Below are positions 25,154 to 34,973 of a stretch of DNA of 64,000 nt, piece after piece. This stretch comes from Fundicoccus ignavus (GTDB lineage: Bacteria; Bacillota; Bacilli; Lactobacillales; Aerococcaceae): NCBI RefSeq assembly GCF_009659375.1, contig NZ_WJQT01000006.1:1-64000 (forward strand), in the 5' to 3' direction. The notes below the pieces were generated by a model. It saw only the letters and a program-made list of their open reading frames with translations, had not been told where the DNA came from and did no database searches. Position numbers and translations under genes: made by a program. Numbering within the stretch: the stretch's first letter is position 1; every line of letters begins with the position of its first letter.

Positions 25154-26709
25154 TAGACCCTCACCTCTTCTTTCAAATGAAGTCCGCATGTTAATTCAAA
25201 AATGATGGTTTTACGATCCTCTACCACTATTCGTTTTACAAAACGCTCCAGTAATGCTTCATTATAAAAGTTAAAATATGAATTTTGATTGACTGCATTG
25301 AATAAACTTTTCATTTCTTGAATCTGGTAGCTATATTGGTTGTCTTCCATACTGGTCCTTCTCAGCTCTGCCAACAATTCTTTCTTCATATTTTGCAAGT
25401 AAGCTTCCTCTTTCAAATAGAACTTATTGTCAACATCTTTGGAATCTAACAACTTAGATAAAGTGTGGAGCTTATTTTGAACTTCTTTCAACTTGCTTTT
25501 TAATTCATGCACCCGACTCTCATCTTCTGGTTTCAATTTCATCAACCGAGCGATTGTTTGTTCTAAAACTTCCTTTCGACCAAAAACTAACTTATTCATC
25601 ATTCGAACAAATGCTTCTTCAATATACATTTCCTTTATAAATTTTGTATGGCATAAGTTCGTATCTTTTAACCTGTTATTACAGGTCCAAGCAATATAAC
25701 TTCTGTCCTTAGAAAGATAGTGCGTTCGGCGCTTAAAGGTCACCTCACAATGTTGACAGTGAATACGACCGGATAGAGCATAAACATTAGCGTAAACCTT
25801 TGTATCTTTCTTCAAAATAACTGCTTGTCGTTGTTTAATTAATTGTTGGGCTTGATCAAATACCTTACGTTCAACAATGGCCTCATGGGTAGCTTGGGCA
25901 TACATCATATCGACATCAAAGTTATTTTTACGTCTTTTATATTGACTGTCTGTATAAGTTTTTTGAAATAAAGAATCTCCGATATAGCGTTCATTCTTCA
26001 AAATACACATCACTGAAGTATCCATCCATTGAACACCTCTTTCTGGCTTAACTTTTAATTCATCTAGCCTTTTCGCAATAACATAGGTGCCCTCCCCCGC
26101 TAAATACCAGTTAAAAATAGTTCGAACAATGCTGGCTTTTTCCTCATTAATCACTAATTGTCCGTTGAAAATTTCATAGCCAAATGGAGCACTCACATGC
26201 TTGTAAGTACCATTTTCAACACGTTTTTTAAACGACCATTTATTATTTTCTGATATAGATTTAGATTCACTTTCTGCTAATGCACCTAACATCGACAACA
26301 ATAACTCGCCATCCATCTGCAGAGTATTCAAGTTCTCTTTATCAAAGTGAATAGCCACTCCCATCGAACTCAATTCACGCACCGCTTCTAAACAGTTGGT
26401 TAGATTTCTGGCAAACCGAGAAATTGACTTTGTTAACACTAAGTCAATTTTTCCTGCTCTACAATCTTCTAATAACCGTTGAATGCCGTCCCTTTTCTGC
26501 AAATTTGTTCCTGAAATTCCTTCGTCAGCGTAAATTCCTACTGGTTCCCATTCAGGTTTTTGTTTAAATAGTTGTTGATAATGTCTTTCTTGGGCTGCAA
26601 AAGACTCTGTTTGAGCATCCATCGCGGTCGAAACACGTATATAAGCCGCTACTCTAATCTTCCTAGTTTTATTAGCTTTATTGGCTTCTATTTTAGTTAC
26701 TTTCTTCAC
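25153..26709 (-). CDS. Large serine recombinase, first LSR of intact cassette
   Basis: GTG at 26709 follows GAAGGAGGTGAAAAA; the ATG further upstream (26748) has no ribosome site. The ~518-residue enzyme has resolvase motifs VAAYIRVSTAMDAQTES, DEGISGTNLQKR and [15 protein letters not shown]. It also has a Recombinase domain (FGYEIFNGQLVINEEKAS), a zinc ribbon (IHCQHCEVTFKRR, CNNRLKDTNLC), a coiled coil and a C-terminal FELTCGLHL segment. It is the intact counterpart of the nonsense-mutated gene 16111-17673. Confidence 0.9.
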   Translation of the reverse strand: MKKVTKIEANKANKTRKIRVAAYIRVSTAMDAQTESFAAQERHYQQLFKQKPEWEPVGIYADEGISGTNLQKRDGIQRLLEDCRAGKIDLVLTKSISRFARNLTNCLEAVRELSSMGVAIHFDKENLNTLQMDGELLLSMLGALAESESKSISENNKWSFKKRVENGTYKHVSAPFGYEIFNGQLVINEEKASIVRTIFNWYLAGEGTYVIAKRLDELKVKPERGVQWMDTSVMCILKNERYIGDSLFQKTYTDSQYKRRKNNFDVDMMYAQATHEAIVERKVFDQAQQLIKQRQAVILKKDTKVYANVYALSGRIHCQHCEVTFKRRTHYLSKDRSYIAWTCNNRLKDTNLCHTKFIKEMYIEEAFVRMMNKLVFGRKEVLEQTIARLMKLKPEDESRVHELKSKLKEVQNKLHTLSKLLDSKDVDNKFYLKEEAYLQNMKKELLAELRRTSMEDNQYSYQIQEMKSLFNAVNQNSYFNFYNEALLERFVKRIVVEDRKTIIFELTCGLHLKEEVRV

Positions 26710-26766
26710 TTTTTCACCTCCTTCGGCATGTGACATGTTACCTCTCAATCAGCTATACATCAACGT

Positions 26767-26940
26767 TTATAGCATCAATTCGGCCAAGTACGGGCGATAA
26801 AGTTCGATTAATGCAATTTTGATTTCTTTGAATTCAATTAGGCTTATTAGCCCCTCTTCTTTCATTTTCGTGATGACTTGTAAACTTTTGGCAAATTGTA
26901 TTTCGTTCATCGCTTTATCTATTGATAATTCTTGAAACAT
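26767..26940 (-). CDS. SHOCT-like small protein heading the intact cassette, 57 aa
   Basis: ATG at 26940 follows AGGTGG-type sequence. The helical product (IQFAKSLQVITKMKEEGLIS, then LIEFKEIKIALIELY) has the same helix-'GLIS'-helix layout as the 75-residue protein at 17727-17954. It lies 58 bp upstream of the first recombinase start. Its conserved place suggests it belongs to the integration machinery, perhaps as a directionality or assembly factor; this is inference. Confidence 0.65.
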   Translation of the reverse strand: MFQELSIDKAMNEIQFAKSLQVITKMKEEGLISLIEFKEIKIALIELYRPYLAELML

Positions 26941-27040
26941 CTAACCACCTCCACCTCTCTTGGGACATTTAGAGTGACTTTGAGTAACCTCTATAATTAG
27001 CCAGGAGAATAGCCTCATTCGGATGGTTTAACACAAAATA

Positions 27041-27075
27041 AAAAAGCCTACACGACAACTTGTCAATGTAGGCTT
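27041..27075 (-). terminator. Late-operon terminator after endolysin
   Basis: AAGCCTACA (27044-27052) and TGTAGGCTT (27067-27075) form a 9-bp stem. The minus-strand RNA ends in TTTTTTATTTTG. It separates the lysis genes from the recombinase cassette. Confidence 0.85.
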
Positions 27076-27086
27076 GATTAAGATGA

Positions 27087-28109
27087 TTAAATAAATTTCC
27101 CGTAAGGAACTGTTGGTGTCCCTGCACTTACATATTGAGTGGTTCCTTGGTATGATTGATATTTCAGCCAAATAAACCCGCCGGATTCAAGGGCCTCATC
27201 ATATTTGACGGTTTCGCCTGGTTTATACTGTTCTGGTACTTTACCGTAAGCACCTGGCTGATTTCGTACATTCACTGTATCGGTAAATTTAAACTGACCT
27301 TTTCTAGGGATAACTTTTCCAGCTTGTTTTATACCCGAACACTCACTTCTTACTTTATCTGGTGCCTGAACAAATAGCTTAGTTTCAGGATAAATTAAGT
27401 TCTTATTTTCAATCTGATTCCATAAAACTAAATCATCCACCGACACTTTATAGTTTTTCGCGATCTTACTCAATGTATCTCCTACTTGAATCGTATAGGT
27501 GGCTTCAAGGTTTTGAGAACCATCATCAATCTTAGAATCCGATGTTAACGAGTTATCCGACACATTTTTTCTAAGGTGACTGAGATCCAACTTAAATTGA
27601 TGCCACTTAGCCCAATTATTCCATTGCCAATTTCCCGGGCATATTTTTCCTGACGCATCATAATGACGGATAACTCGACTATCAGGAATATTATATTTTT
27701 CTTGTAAGTGTAGCGTTAATAATAACATTTGCTCATAAGTCTTTGGATGAAAATCCCAGTACCATACATTTTTACCAGTTGATGTATCCTGACAGCCTTC
27801 AATCCCAATGGAGTTATTATTCGTCGCCCCATAACGGTGATACCCATTGTATTGACCTAATCCAGAGTTAAATCCATCACCAATATGCCAGGCTGGAGTA
27901 TCATCTTCTACCACTTGAATAATTCGCTGTGGATCAATAAAATAATGAGCTGAAGCCGACCGGAAAGTATGTCTAAAATAATCCGCATTAGCCTGGGCTT
28001 GACCAGACGCACCCACAAAATGAATCACAATCCATTGGGGTCTGTTTGCTCCTTTAGCTCCTCGGTTCACTTGGGTTAAATCTTTTTTAATCGGTCGTAA
28101 TGTCGCCAT
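27087..28109 (-). CDS. Endolysin: N-acetylmuramoyl-L-alanine amidase with LysM and SH3-like domains
   Basis: ATG at 28109 (MATLRPIKK) follows AGGAGGAGAATTAAT; the earlier ATG at 28136 lies inside the holin gene. The amidase_2 domain (about 15-165) has zinc-ligand His in IVIHFVGA, PAWHIGDG, and VIRHYDASGKICPGNW. A LysM repeat (YTIQVGDTLSKIAKNYKVS...) follows, then an SH3-like C-terminus (DTVNVRNQPGAYG... GFIWLKYQSYQG). It cleaves the stem peptide from peptidoglycan at the end of the lytic cycle. Last gene of the late operon. Confidence 0.93.
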   Translation of the reverse strand: MATLRPIKKDLTQVNRGAKGANRPQWIVIHFVGASGQAQANADYFRHTFRSASAHYFIDPQRIIQVVEDDTPAWHIGDGFNSGLGQYNGYHRYGATNNNSIGIEGCQDTSTGKNVWYWDFHPKTYEQMLLLTLHLQEKYNIPDSRVIRHYDASGKICPGNWQWNNWAKWHQFKLDLSHLRKNVSDNSLTSDSKIDDGSQNLEATYTIQVGDTLSKIAKNYKVSVDDLVLWNQIENKNLIYPETKLFVQAPDKVRSECSGIKQAGKVIPRKGQFKFTDTVNVRNQPGAYGKVPEQYKPGETVKYDEALESGGFIWLKYQSYQGTTQYVSAGTPTVPYGKFI

Positions 28110-28110
28110 A

Positions 28111-28539
28111 TTAATTCTCCTCCTCATCTTGTTCATTTATTTCTTCTCTATGTAATTGTTTCAATGTTATTGCCAGCTCCGTTGGTATAGGCAGCCCTAG
28201 CGCGGCTGAATTCTCAATAATAGATAGGCCTTCGTTTGCAATATAAAAGAAAATGACAGCAGTACGAATTACATCGTTGGCATCAGGTACCACAAAAGTA
28301 TCAATCAAATGTGCTACACCTACTAAGATAAAAATCATAATTTTTCGAGCGATCCCTCGAAAACCAATAGTGCTCGACAGTTTTCGCTCTACTACTGCAC
28401 GTAGAACACCTGTCACATAATCCGCCACCACAAATGCCACTAAAGCATAAAAAAAGCCATCGGGTGAGCCTAGATACCAGCCCAACACTGCTCCTAGAGC
28501 CATCGCAATGACTTCAAAAAATTTTATACATTCTCTCAT
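28111..28539 (-). CDS. Holin (phage_holin_4 / toxin-secretion type)
   Basis: The 142-residue protein has hydrophobic segments at about 9-24, 27-45, 66-84 and 87-110, including FVVADYVTGVLRAVVERKLSS and GFRGIARKIMIFILVGVAHLID. This is the signature of Cph1/TcdE-type holins. It overlaps the preceding gene by 4 bp and lies 1 bp from the endolysin. It forms the membrane lesion that releases the endolysin. Confidence 0.9.
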   Translation of the reverse strand: MRECIKFFEVIAMALGAVLGWYLGSPDGFFYALVAFVVADYVTGVLRAVVERKLSSTIGFRGIARKIMIFILVGVAHLIDTFVVPDANDVIRTAVIFFYIANEGLSIIENSAALGLPIPTELAITLKQLHREEINEQDEEEN

Positions 28540-29939
28540 ACACTTTCCTCCACTTCAGTTAAGGTATAGGTAATTTTCATCGTCTTATCCGCAGCCTTTA
28601 AAACTGGAGTCGATAAATTATTAATCGTTCCTAAATAAGGCGTATGAAGATACAAAGTTTTTGAAAAAGTTGCAATGCTATAAGAATTTATTAAATAATA
28701 GCCCAATCGATAAGGACCAATTTCAATTAATGGTGTTGAAATATGAGACAGTCCCTCCCCTTTTATTGGAATCACTCGATCATTTTCATCGAGCAAGAAA
28801 TCATAACAACGAATATAATTTCCCCACTTATAAATATAATTTCGTGCGTCGGTCCCAGATGTAAAACTTGACTTAAATCCTAAATCTATACTTGATATAT
28901 CCACAGGGTTATTAACATTTATTTTGTATATCTGAGTTAAATCAGAATTTGGTACATATAAATAACCTCGTTCAATTAGACTGTGGATTGAGCGATTTAA
29001 ATGGCCCGTATTTGAACGACTATAGGTTCCTGGAGAATAAGTTAATACTCCTTCCAACAGCCAAGTATCAATCGATGATGCAAAGTCCTGCTTGTTAACT
29101 TTTAATCGATTCATTATTGTTCTATTATTTTTTGACTCTGTTTGAACAGCAAAGCCATAATAAAAACCATCTTTTCCATCAAGAAAACCTGCATTAGAAG
29201 AATAAGTAATACCGTTATAAAATTCAGTTAAATCAATCGTTTTACGCTCTAACACTTGAGGAGACAGCGCAATAACTGTGTCATTTAGGCCAATACTCAA
29301 CATCGGTTCATAAACCTTCACAATATCGATCGTTTTATCTACTTTGTGTACGAAAGAAACAATAGTATTAGTAGTAAGGTCTGCTTCAACCATCCCAATG
29401 AATAGTTCTGAATCTTCAACAGATAAATTTTTTGAATGTCGGCTCAATTGTATGAAAGAATTACCAGAAGCTTCCGCATCCCCGTAATAGGCTTTACCTC
29501 CTTGATAATGGGTTAATGCTAAGGAGGAGATCCTCCCATTTCCTTGGGAAGTAGAAAAGTCCCAAACAAATTTATAACCATTATTCAGAATCATTGATTC
29601 TGTTTGATTTAAGCTTCCTCTTTTAGGATTTTCAGTTGCACTCACATCATTCGACGCATAGCCTATAATCGGATTAAGAGTTGAAGCAAAGTAATCGTTA
29701 GGGTCCTCCAATAAAGCTTCTTCAAATAATAAAATTCCTCCAAAGCAATTATTTGCTATTGGGAAAATATCCTGATCAAATCGACCCGATGAAGATTGCC
29801 CCATAGGATACAAGAGCCCTGAAGGGTTATATCGAAAAATATCCGCAACAGCATTCGTTACAAGATTTTCTTCTTTAATGATTTCTTTTTCTTGAGTACG
29901 AACATTCTCCAACTCAATCACAGTTTGTCCTTTATACAT
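28536..29939 (-). CDS. Distal tail / receptor-binding candidate protein, 467 aa
   Basis: Large protein between the tail protein 29932-31743 and the holin, the usual place of baseplate or host-recognition proteins. It begins VIELENVRTQEKEIIKEEN, has many aromatic and Gly/Ser positions consistent with a beta-structured fibre head (KLYVPNSDLTQIYKINVNN-like blocks), and has no enzyme motif. No close family recognised; the receptor-binding role is inferred from position. Overlaps both neighbours. Confidence 0.6.
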   Translation of the reverse strand: MYKGQTVIELENVRTQEKEIIKEENLVTNAVADIFRYNPSGLLYPMGQSSSGRFDQDIFPIANNCFGGILLFEEALLEDPNDYFASTLNPIIGYASNDVSATENPKRGSLNQTESMILNNGYKFVWDFSTSQGNGRISSLALTHYQGGKAYYGDAEASGNSFIQLSRHSKNLSVEDSELFIGMVEADLTTNTIVSFVHKVDKTIDIVKVYEPMLSIGLNDTVIALSPQVLERKTIDLTEFYNGITYSSNAGFLDGKDGFYYGFAVQTESKNNRTIMNRLKVNKQDFASSIDTWLLEGVLTYSPGTYSRSNTGHLNRSIHSLIERGYLYVPNSDLTQIYKINVNNPVDISSIDLGFKSSFTSGTDARNYIYKWGNYIRCYDFLLDENDRVIPIKGEGLSHISTPLIEIGPYRLGYYLINSYSIATFSKTLYLHTPYLGTINNLSTPVLKAADKTMKITYTLTEVEESV

Positions 29940-31743
29940 TTTCCACCTCCGTAGATACTGATTCTTTCCAACCTCTTAATGCAAGACCGTTTGGAACATA
30001 TCGACTTACTGATTCATCAAAAATATTAGCTTGAGGTTGATGTAGTCCTATTTGAAATCCTTCAAGTAATTTCCTTTGATACAGCATACCTTGATTTAGT
30101 GTTACTTTACTCCACCATTCAGTCATTTCCAATTTCCCATCCCAAACCTCAGTAGTTCCTAATGACTGACCACTGATAGCCGCAATCGCATGATCTTTTT
30201 CAATATGTACATTGCCACTCTCCAAGCACATCATGACAGAAAAACTATTCATTGTTTTCTCCTGCAGATTGGATAATGGATGAAATAAGTTGAGTACATG
30301 TTGCCCATTTGAATATGTTTCAATCGGTACGTGATAATCTATTCGTTCATGATTCAAGATAAAAGTCACAATAACCTTAGTCGGTACTTCTTTTTCTTCA
30401 ATCATTTCATACATTATTGATTCGACAGGTGGATCTGATCCCGATGTAATTGGCAACAAACTCACTTGTTTTTTATTTTCTACAGTACTGGTCCTAACAT
30501 CCAATAATATAGAAGCATTAAACAAAGCTTCTGTTTCTTTATCCGAAGCAAAATCAATTCTGATGATAGGTATTTCTTCAGTGGATAAATCGAATGCTTT
30601 GGAATTGCTGTAAGAATGAACAATCAAATGTTCCGACTCAATTTTGTTTAAGATACCAACAAGATTCTTATCATGCTTACTTTTACTTTGAGCGTAATTG
30701 GGGTTCTTACCCACACCTGAAATTCGATGTTTACCGTTAATTTTATATTCAATATTGGTTATAAGTCCTTGAACGGCCTCTCTCTCATATAAATGCACAA
30801 TCATATCCGCAGGGTCTAAGCTTGGATTTCCAATTGTCGTTGCATCGAAAGGAGTATAGGAAATCTGGCTAACAGCCTCTAATAACCTTTGACACATCCG
30901 TTCTCTTTTTTCAGTTAGTCCTAACTGCATAAATGGATTGACTCCTAAATTCATAGTCAACCCTGTATCTTGTTCCAAGGCATAATATTCTGCCAATTTT
31001 GTTTTCATATTGGTTGAGTTTATAGCCGTATAATAAGTCTTAAAATCTGAAACACTTGAATCAAATCGATGTTTAGCTTCAATTAGTGTTACTGGAGTTA
31101 TTCCATACTGTTTTAGAACTAAGCGTCCGTAACGGTCAATCAAGGCCACGCTTCCTAAAGTAGATGCTAAATAATGGAGTAAATCTCGATAAGTTTCAAT
31201 ATCATGTTCGGGATAAATAGACAGCATTTCAGTCCCATTAGGTAAGATCAGTACTTGTGCTTCAGACATACCAAGTTGCACTCGACATCTTTCACAAATA
31301 AACGTTAATAATTCAAAGGCAGTACCAAAAGTTTCACTGATACTAATGGGGCGATCAAAGCGCAACATGAAGTCATATCCTTTGAGTTCTAATCGCTTCT
31401 TCGATCGATTTGCTTCACTAACTTCAAAAATTCCCATAGGAATAGACTCCTGATTCCCATCATCAAAGTGCAAATGATACCTTAAAGAAATTTGTGCTCT
31501 CTCTAATCGATAACGATCCATATTGGTAAATAAGCTCAAACCAAACTCTGAAGCATAAACGGATCCAAGTTCTAATTCTGAAGAACCTGAGCAAGATCGC
31601 TGAATATACCCTGTACCTTTCAATATTTCTTTGTCGGTAAAGTCAATCGTCTCACCGTCACGAAGATAAAGTTTACCTGACCAAGAAAATTTTCGGGATG
31701 GTTGATTAATTACTTCTTGAAAACGTTTCGTCGTCAGATGCAT
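29932..31743 (-). CDS. Phage tail/baseplate protein (Gp37-like), 603 aa
   Basis: The N-terminus (FSWSGKLYLRDGETIDFTDKEI... GTGYIQRSCSGSSELELGSVYASEF...) and middle (RQVQL-like beta segments, LLHYLASTLGSVALIDRYGRLVLK) match the siphovirus tail protein group related to ReqiPepy6 Gp37 and other tail-hub/baseplate proteins. It lies directly after the distal-tail-like 120-residue gene. A structural role at the tail tip is likely; no catalytic motif is seen. Confidence 0.65.
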   Translation of the reverse strand: MHLTTKRFQEVINQPSRKFSWSGKLYLRDGETIDFTDKEILKGTGYIQRSCSGSSELELGSVYASEFGLSLFTNMDRYRLERAQISLRYHLHFDDGNQESIPMGIFEVSEANRSKKRLELKGYDFMLRFDRPISISETFGTAFELLTFICERCRVQLGMSEAQVLILPNGTEMLSIYPEHDIETYRDLLHYLASTLGSVALIDRYGRLVLKQYGITPVTLIEAKHRFDSSVSDFKTYYTAINSTNMKTKLAEYYALEQDTGLTMNLGVNPFMQLGLTEKRERMCQRLLEAVSQISYTPFDATTIGNPSLDPADMIVHLYEREAVQGLITNIEYKINGKHRISGVGKNPNYAQSKSKHDKNLVGILNKIESEHLIVHSYSNSKAFDLSTEEIPIIRIDFASDKETEALFNASILLDVRTSTVENKKQVSLLPITSGSDPPVESIMYEMIEEKEVPTKVIVTFILNHERIDYHVPIETYSNGQHVLNLFHPLSNLQEKTMNSFSVMMCLESGNVHIEKDHAIAAISGQSLGTTEVWDGKLEMTEWWSKVTLNQGMLYQRKLLEGFQIGLHQPQANIFDESVSRYVPNGLALRGWKESVSTEVENV

Positions 31744-31754
31744 CTTCTACCTCC

Positions 31755-32117
31755 TTAATATTCATTCAAAATAAAAGACACTTCCCATAAACCTTTATAG
31801 GAAGTGTCTTTTATTAACTTGACTGATAAGCCCTCAATGTACATATTACTTGTATTAAGTTCCAAGGATTCTGTATCCAAATACCTAACCTGAAGCATCG
31901 AGTTCTGCTTCAAGCCTGAAAAAATCTTTACCCACTGGGGACTACAATTAAATGTGACACCAATCGATACTACTCCATGACGAACAACATCTCGTTGAAT
32001 AGTTCCTGCTTCAGTTTCTCCTCCGGTTTCTGCTTCAATATCTCGGTATTCCAACACATAAGAAGTTGGCAAAGGTAGAGTAATACTATTAATGATCAAA
32101 TAGACTTGGTGACTCAC
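31755..32117 (-). CDS. Phage tail protein, 120 aa (distal-tail-like)
   Basis: Beta-rich small protein (YLIINSITLPLPTSYVLEYRDIEAETGGETEAGTI... VEGLSVKLIKD..WEVSFILNEY) adjacent to the tape measure stop (1-bp overlap). Similar short proteins occupy this place in Lactobacillales siphoviruses and act in tail-tip assembly. Family match by position and general pattern only. Confidence 0.6.
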   Translation of the reverse strand: MSHQVYLIINSITLPLPTSYVLEYRDIEAETGGETEAGTIQRDVVRHGVVSIGVTFNCSPQWVKIFSGLKQNSMLQVRYLDTESLELNTSNMYIEGLSVKLIKDTSYKGLWEVSFILNEY

Positions 32118-34912
32118 TATCTACCACCACTCCTTATATTTTGTCGCATCTGTGCATTGACGATCACTTCATCGAGTAAAGTTCCCCCTAGATATACCGG
32201 AATAATCAGATCGCCTTGATTTTGGTTCGAGGATTTTAGTTTATTAACTAACGATTCAATTTCATTATTCATTCCCGATATTGATGGTGAGATTTCAGCA
32301 TGACTTAGAGCTGGTACTCGAGGAGTTAATATCATATCTTGGGCTACTCTTTTCATGGAACCTTTAACTAAATTACGAGACTTATCAATCCCTTTTGATA
32401 ATCCTGCCATAAAGTCAGGCATCCAGGATTCATAGTCCGTCAAAGGACCAATCTCTGGTACTGAGAAGTGAAGATAAGACCAAATTATCTCAGCAACATT
32501 TTTCACTGAGTTGATAAGGTGACCTGTTGCATTGCTGATCCCATTTACAATCCCGATGATCAAATCCCATCCCCAAGTTCCTGCTTGAGAAACTATATCT
32601 CTTATGAAACTCACTGCTCCCATAAACCCTTGGTAAATAATATCTTGTAAACTACTCATCGCATTCACACTATTATTTAAAATAGAGTTAAAAGCATCAG
32701 CAACATAAGAAATAGCTGTTCCCAATACATTGCCAATAAATAAAACAATATTATTCCAGGCACTTGATATAAACTGTCCGATACCATTCATGACATCACT
32801 AATAGTAGAACTGATTCCCTGCCATGTATTTTGAATTAGATTAAACAAACCATTTAGAATATTGCTAGTAGTTTGAGTAATACTATTCCACGTATTTACA
32901 ATAACTTGACCAATTCCATTTAAAATTTGCACCGTTGTTTGTTGGATAGATTGCCAGGTAGAAGCTAGATACTGGATCAATCCATTCCATATTGTTCGAG
33001 TGGTAGCAAGAATATATTGCCAAGACGATTGAATAAATTGACCAAGATTTGAAAGGAAATCAGACATGAAATTAGAGAAGTCTTTCCATAATGCTTTTCC
33101 ACCTTCAAGAGTACTGGTCCACAGCTGAGACAAAAAGTTACTTATAGCATTCCATGCAACTTTTGTAGCTTCTTTTATGGACTCCCATATTGCTATGACA
33201 CCTTCTCGAAAAGCTTCAGAATTATTCCATAACAGAACAATTGCTGTGATAATAGCTCCAATAGCTAAAGGTATAGGGCCAATTGCAGCAATGACCGTAC
33301 CTATCGCTGGCACGAGACTTCCAGTTATAAATGTAGCAATTCCACTAAACATTCCAATGAGTTTAGGCCCATTTATCATAATGGAACCAAGTCCTGTCAT
33401 CATCTGGCCTACAATGATCAATAAGGGAGCAATTGCAGCTACTAACACTAAAATTACAGCTACTACTCCTTTGATTGGGCCTGGTAAAGCATTAATAGCA
33501 TTCACAAAACCATTTAATCCACGAACTATGGCTCGGACTGCTGGCATCAAAATATCCCCAAAAGAAATAGCAACTTCTTCTAGCGCAGACATTAATTCTT
33601 CCAATTCACCCTCAAGGTTATCTTGCATAGTGATTGCCATCGACTCAGCTGCACCATCAGCATTGATGATCGCATTCGTCAGCTTATCTACATCCGTAGG
33701 TGCCGCATTCATGATCGCAAGAAAACCGGACATCGCTTGCTTACCTACTAATAATTCAGCATTAGCAACTTGTTCTGCTTCGGTCATAGAAGAAAATGCG
33801 ACACTCAAATCCGTCATGATTTCAGTGAGTCCACGCATACTACCATCCATATTAGTAGTTTGTACCATCACCTCTCCAAAAGAAGAACTCGTTAAAACTA
33901 AGTCTCCTTGAAGTTCAGTCATAATGGTACGAAGCGAAGTCCCTGCTTGAGAAGACTTAATACCTGCGTTAGCCATCAACCCAATAGCCAAAGCAGTATC
34001 CTCAATGGTATATCCAAGTGCTCCTGCAATAGGAGCCGCATATTTAAATGTCTCCCCCATCATAGAAACATTGGTGTTTGCATTTGAAGATGCAGCTGCA
34101 AGTACGTCAGCAAAACGAGCCGAGTCAGATGCTTGTAAGCCAAAAGCAGTTAAGGCATCGGTAATAACATCTGAGGTTAAAGCTAAATCTTCTCCCGAAG
34201 CAGCAGCTAAGTTCATGACTCCATCAATACCACTAATCATGTCTGAAGTTTTCCAACCTGCCATAGCCATATAATTCATCGCATTAGCCGCATCCGTTGC
34301 AGAGAACTTCGTCTTAGCCCCCATCTCACGTGCTTTATCTCGGAGTTGATCAAACTCCTCACCAGTAGCACCTGAGATTGCTAATACTTTATTCATCGCA
34401 GTGTCAAAATCAGAAGATGTCTTTACTGCAGCTATTCCCATTCCAGTTATAACCGCAGTCACTGGCATCATTTTCTGGCCAGCTGATTTCATTTTTTCTC
34501 CGGTAGCTTGAAATTGTTCTCCAACAATAGATACATTAGCCAAAGTATTATTTGAACTATGCGCTTGTTTCTCTAAAGACTTTAACGCTTCTTCAGTTTC
34601 AATGATTTCACGTTGGAGTGCATCATAATGCTCTTGAGAGATGGCTCCCTGAGCAAGAGCGTGATTAGCACTTTGTTGAGCTTCCTTTAGAGTTGATAGT
34701 TTATTCTTTGTTTCGTCAACTGCTTGTCCAAGTAACTTATGTTTTTGAACAAGTAATTCAGTATTCCCTGGGTCCAACTTCAAAAGTTTGTTGACATCCC
34801 TTAATTGAGACTCCGTAATTTTAATCTCTTTGTTAACATCTTTTAAGGCATCTTGGAGTTTGGTTGTGTCCCCACCAATCTCAACAGTAATACCCTTGAT
34901 TCGTTTAGACAT
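32117..34912 (-). CDS. Tail tape measure protein
   Basis: ATG at 34912 (MSKRIKGITVEIGGDT) follows GGAGGTGGTTGT; an ATG further upstream at 34942 has no ribosome site. The 931 residues comprise an N-terminal coiled coil (to ~150) and a TP901-type TMP core (SDFDTAMNKVLAISGATGEEFDQLRDKAREMG... SGIDGVMNLAAASGEDL). Long hydrophobic runs (GVVAVILVLVAAIAPLLIIVG) and Trp-spaced helical repeats of about 20 residues (WNSITQTTSNILNGL) follow. It sets tail length and is ejected with the DNA. Confidence 0.93.
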   Translation of the reverse strand: MSKRIKGITVEIGGDTTKLQDALKDVNKEIKITESQLRDVNKLLKLDPGNTELLVQKHKLLGQAVDETKNKLSTLKEAQQSANHALAQGAISQEHYDALQREIIETEEALKSLEKQAHSSNNTLANVSIVGEQFQATGEKMKSAGQKMMPVTAVITGMGIAAVKTSSDFDTAMNKVLAISGATGEEFDQLRDKAREMGAKTKFSATDAANAMNYMAMAGWKTSDMISGIDGVMNLAAASGEDLALTSDVITDALTAFGLQASDSARFADVLAAASSNANTNVSMMGETFKYAAPIAGALGYTIEDTALAIGLMANAGIKSSQAGTSLRTIMTELQGDLVLTSSSFGEVMVQTTNMDGSMRGLTEIMTDLSVAFSSMTEAEQVANAELLVGKQAMSGFLAIMNAAPTDVDKLTNAIINADGAAESMAITMQDNLEGELEELMSALEEVAISFGDILMPAVRAIVRGLNGFVNAINALPGPIKGVVAVILVLVAAIAPLLIIVGQMMTGLGSIMINGPKLIGMFSGIATFITGSLVPAIGTVIAAIGPIPLAIGAIITAIVLLWNNSEAFREGVIAIWESIKEATKVAWNAISNFLSQLWTSTLEGGKALWKDFSNFMSDFLSNLGQFIQSSWQYILATTRTIWNGLIQYLASTWQSIQQTTVQILNGIGQVIVNTWNSITQTTSNILNGLFNLIQNTWQGISSTISDVMNGIGQFISSAWNNIVLFIGNVLGTAISYVADAFNSILNNSVNAMSSLQDIIYQGFMGAVSFIRDIVSQAGTWGWDLIIGIVNGISNATGHLINSVKNVAEIIWSYLHFSVPEIGPLTDYESWMPDFMAGLSKGIDKSRNLVKGSMKRVAQDMILTPRVPALSHAEISPSISGMNNEIESLVNKLKSSNQNQGDLIIPVYLGGTLLDEVIVNAQMRQNIRSGGR

Positions 34913-34940
34913 ACAACCACCTCCATAATTGTCTGCATAC

Positions 34941-34967
34941 AAAAAACACCTATCAAAAGATAGATGC
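34941..34967 (-). terminator. Terminator of the inserted tail-module gene
   Basis: GCATCTATC and GATAGGTG pair around TTTT on the minus strand and are followed by TTTTTTGTATG. It sits inside the late operon right after the 34974-35480 gene, so that gene has its own transcription end. Confidence 0.7.
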
Positions 34968-34973
34968 TACATT

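Noticed and set aside
33177-33911. 244-codon plus-strand open frame
   Set aside because: It is antisense to the tape measure gene; the composition mirrors that gene and no ribosome site exists.
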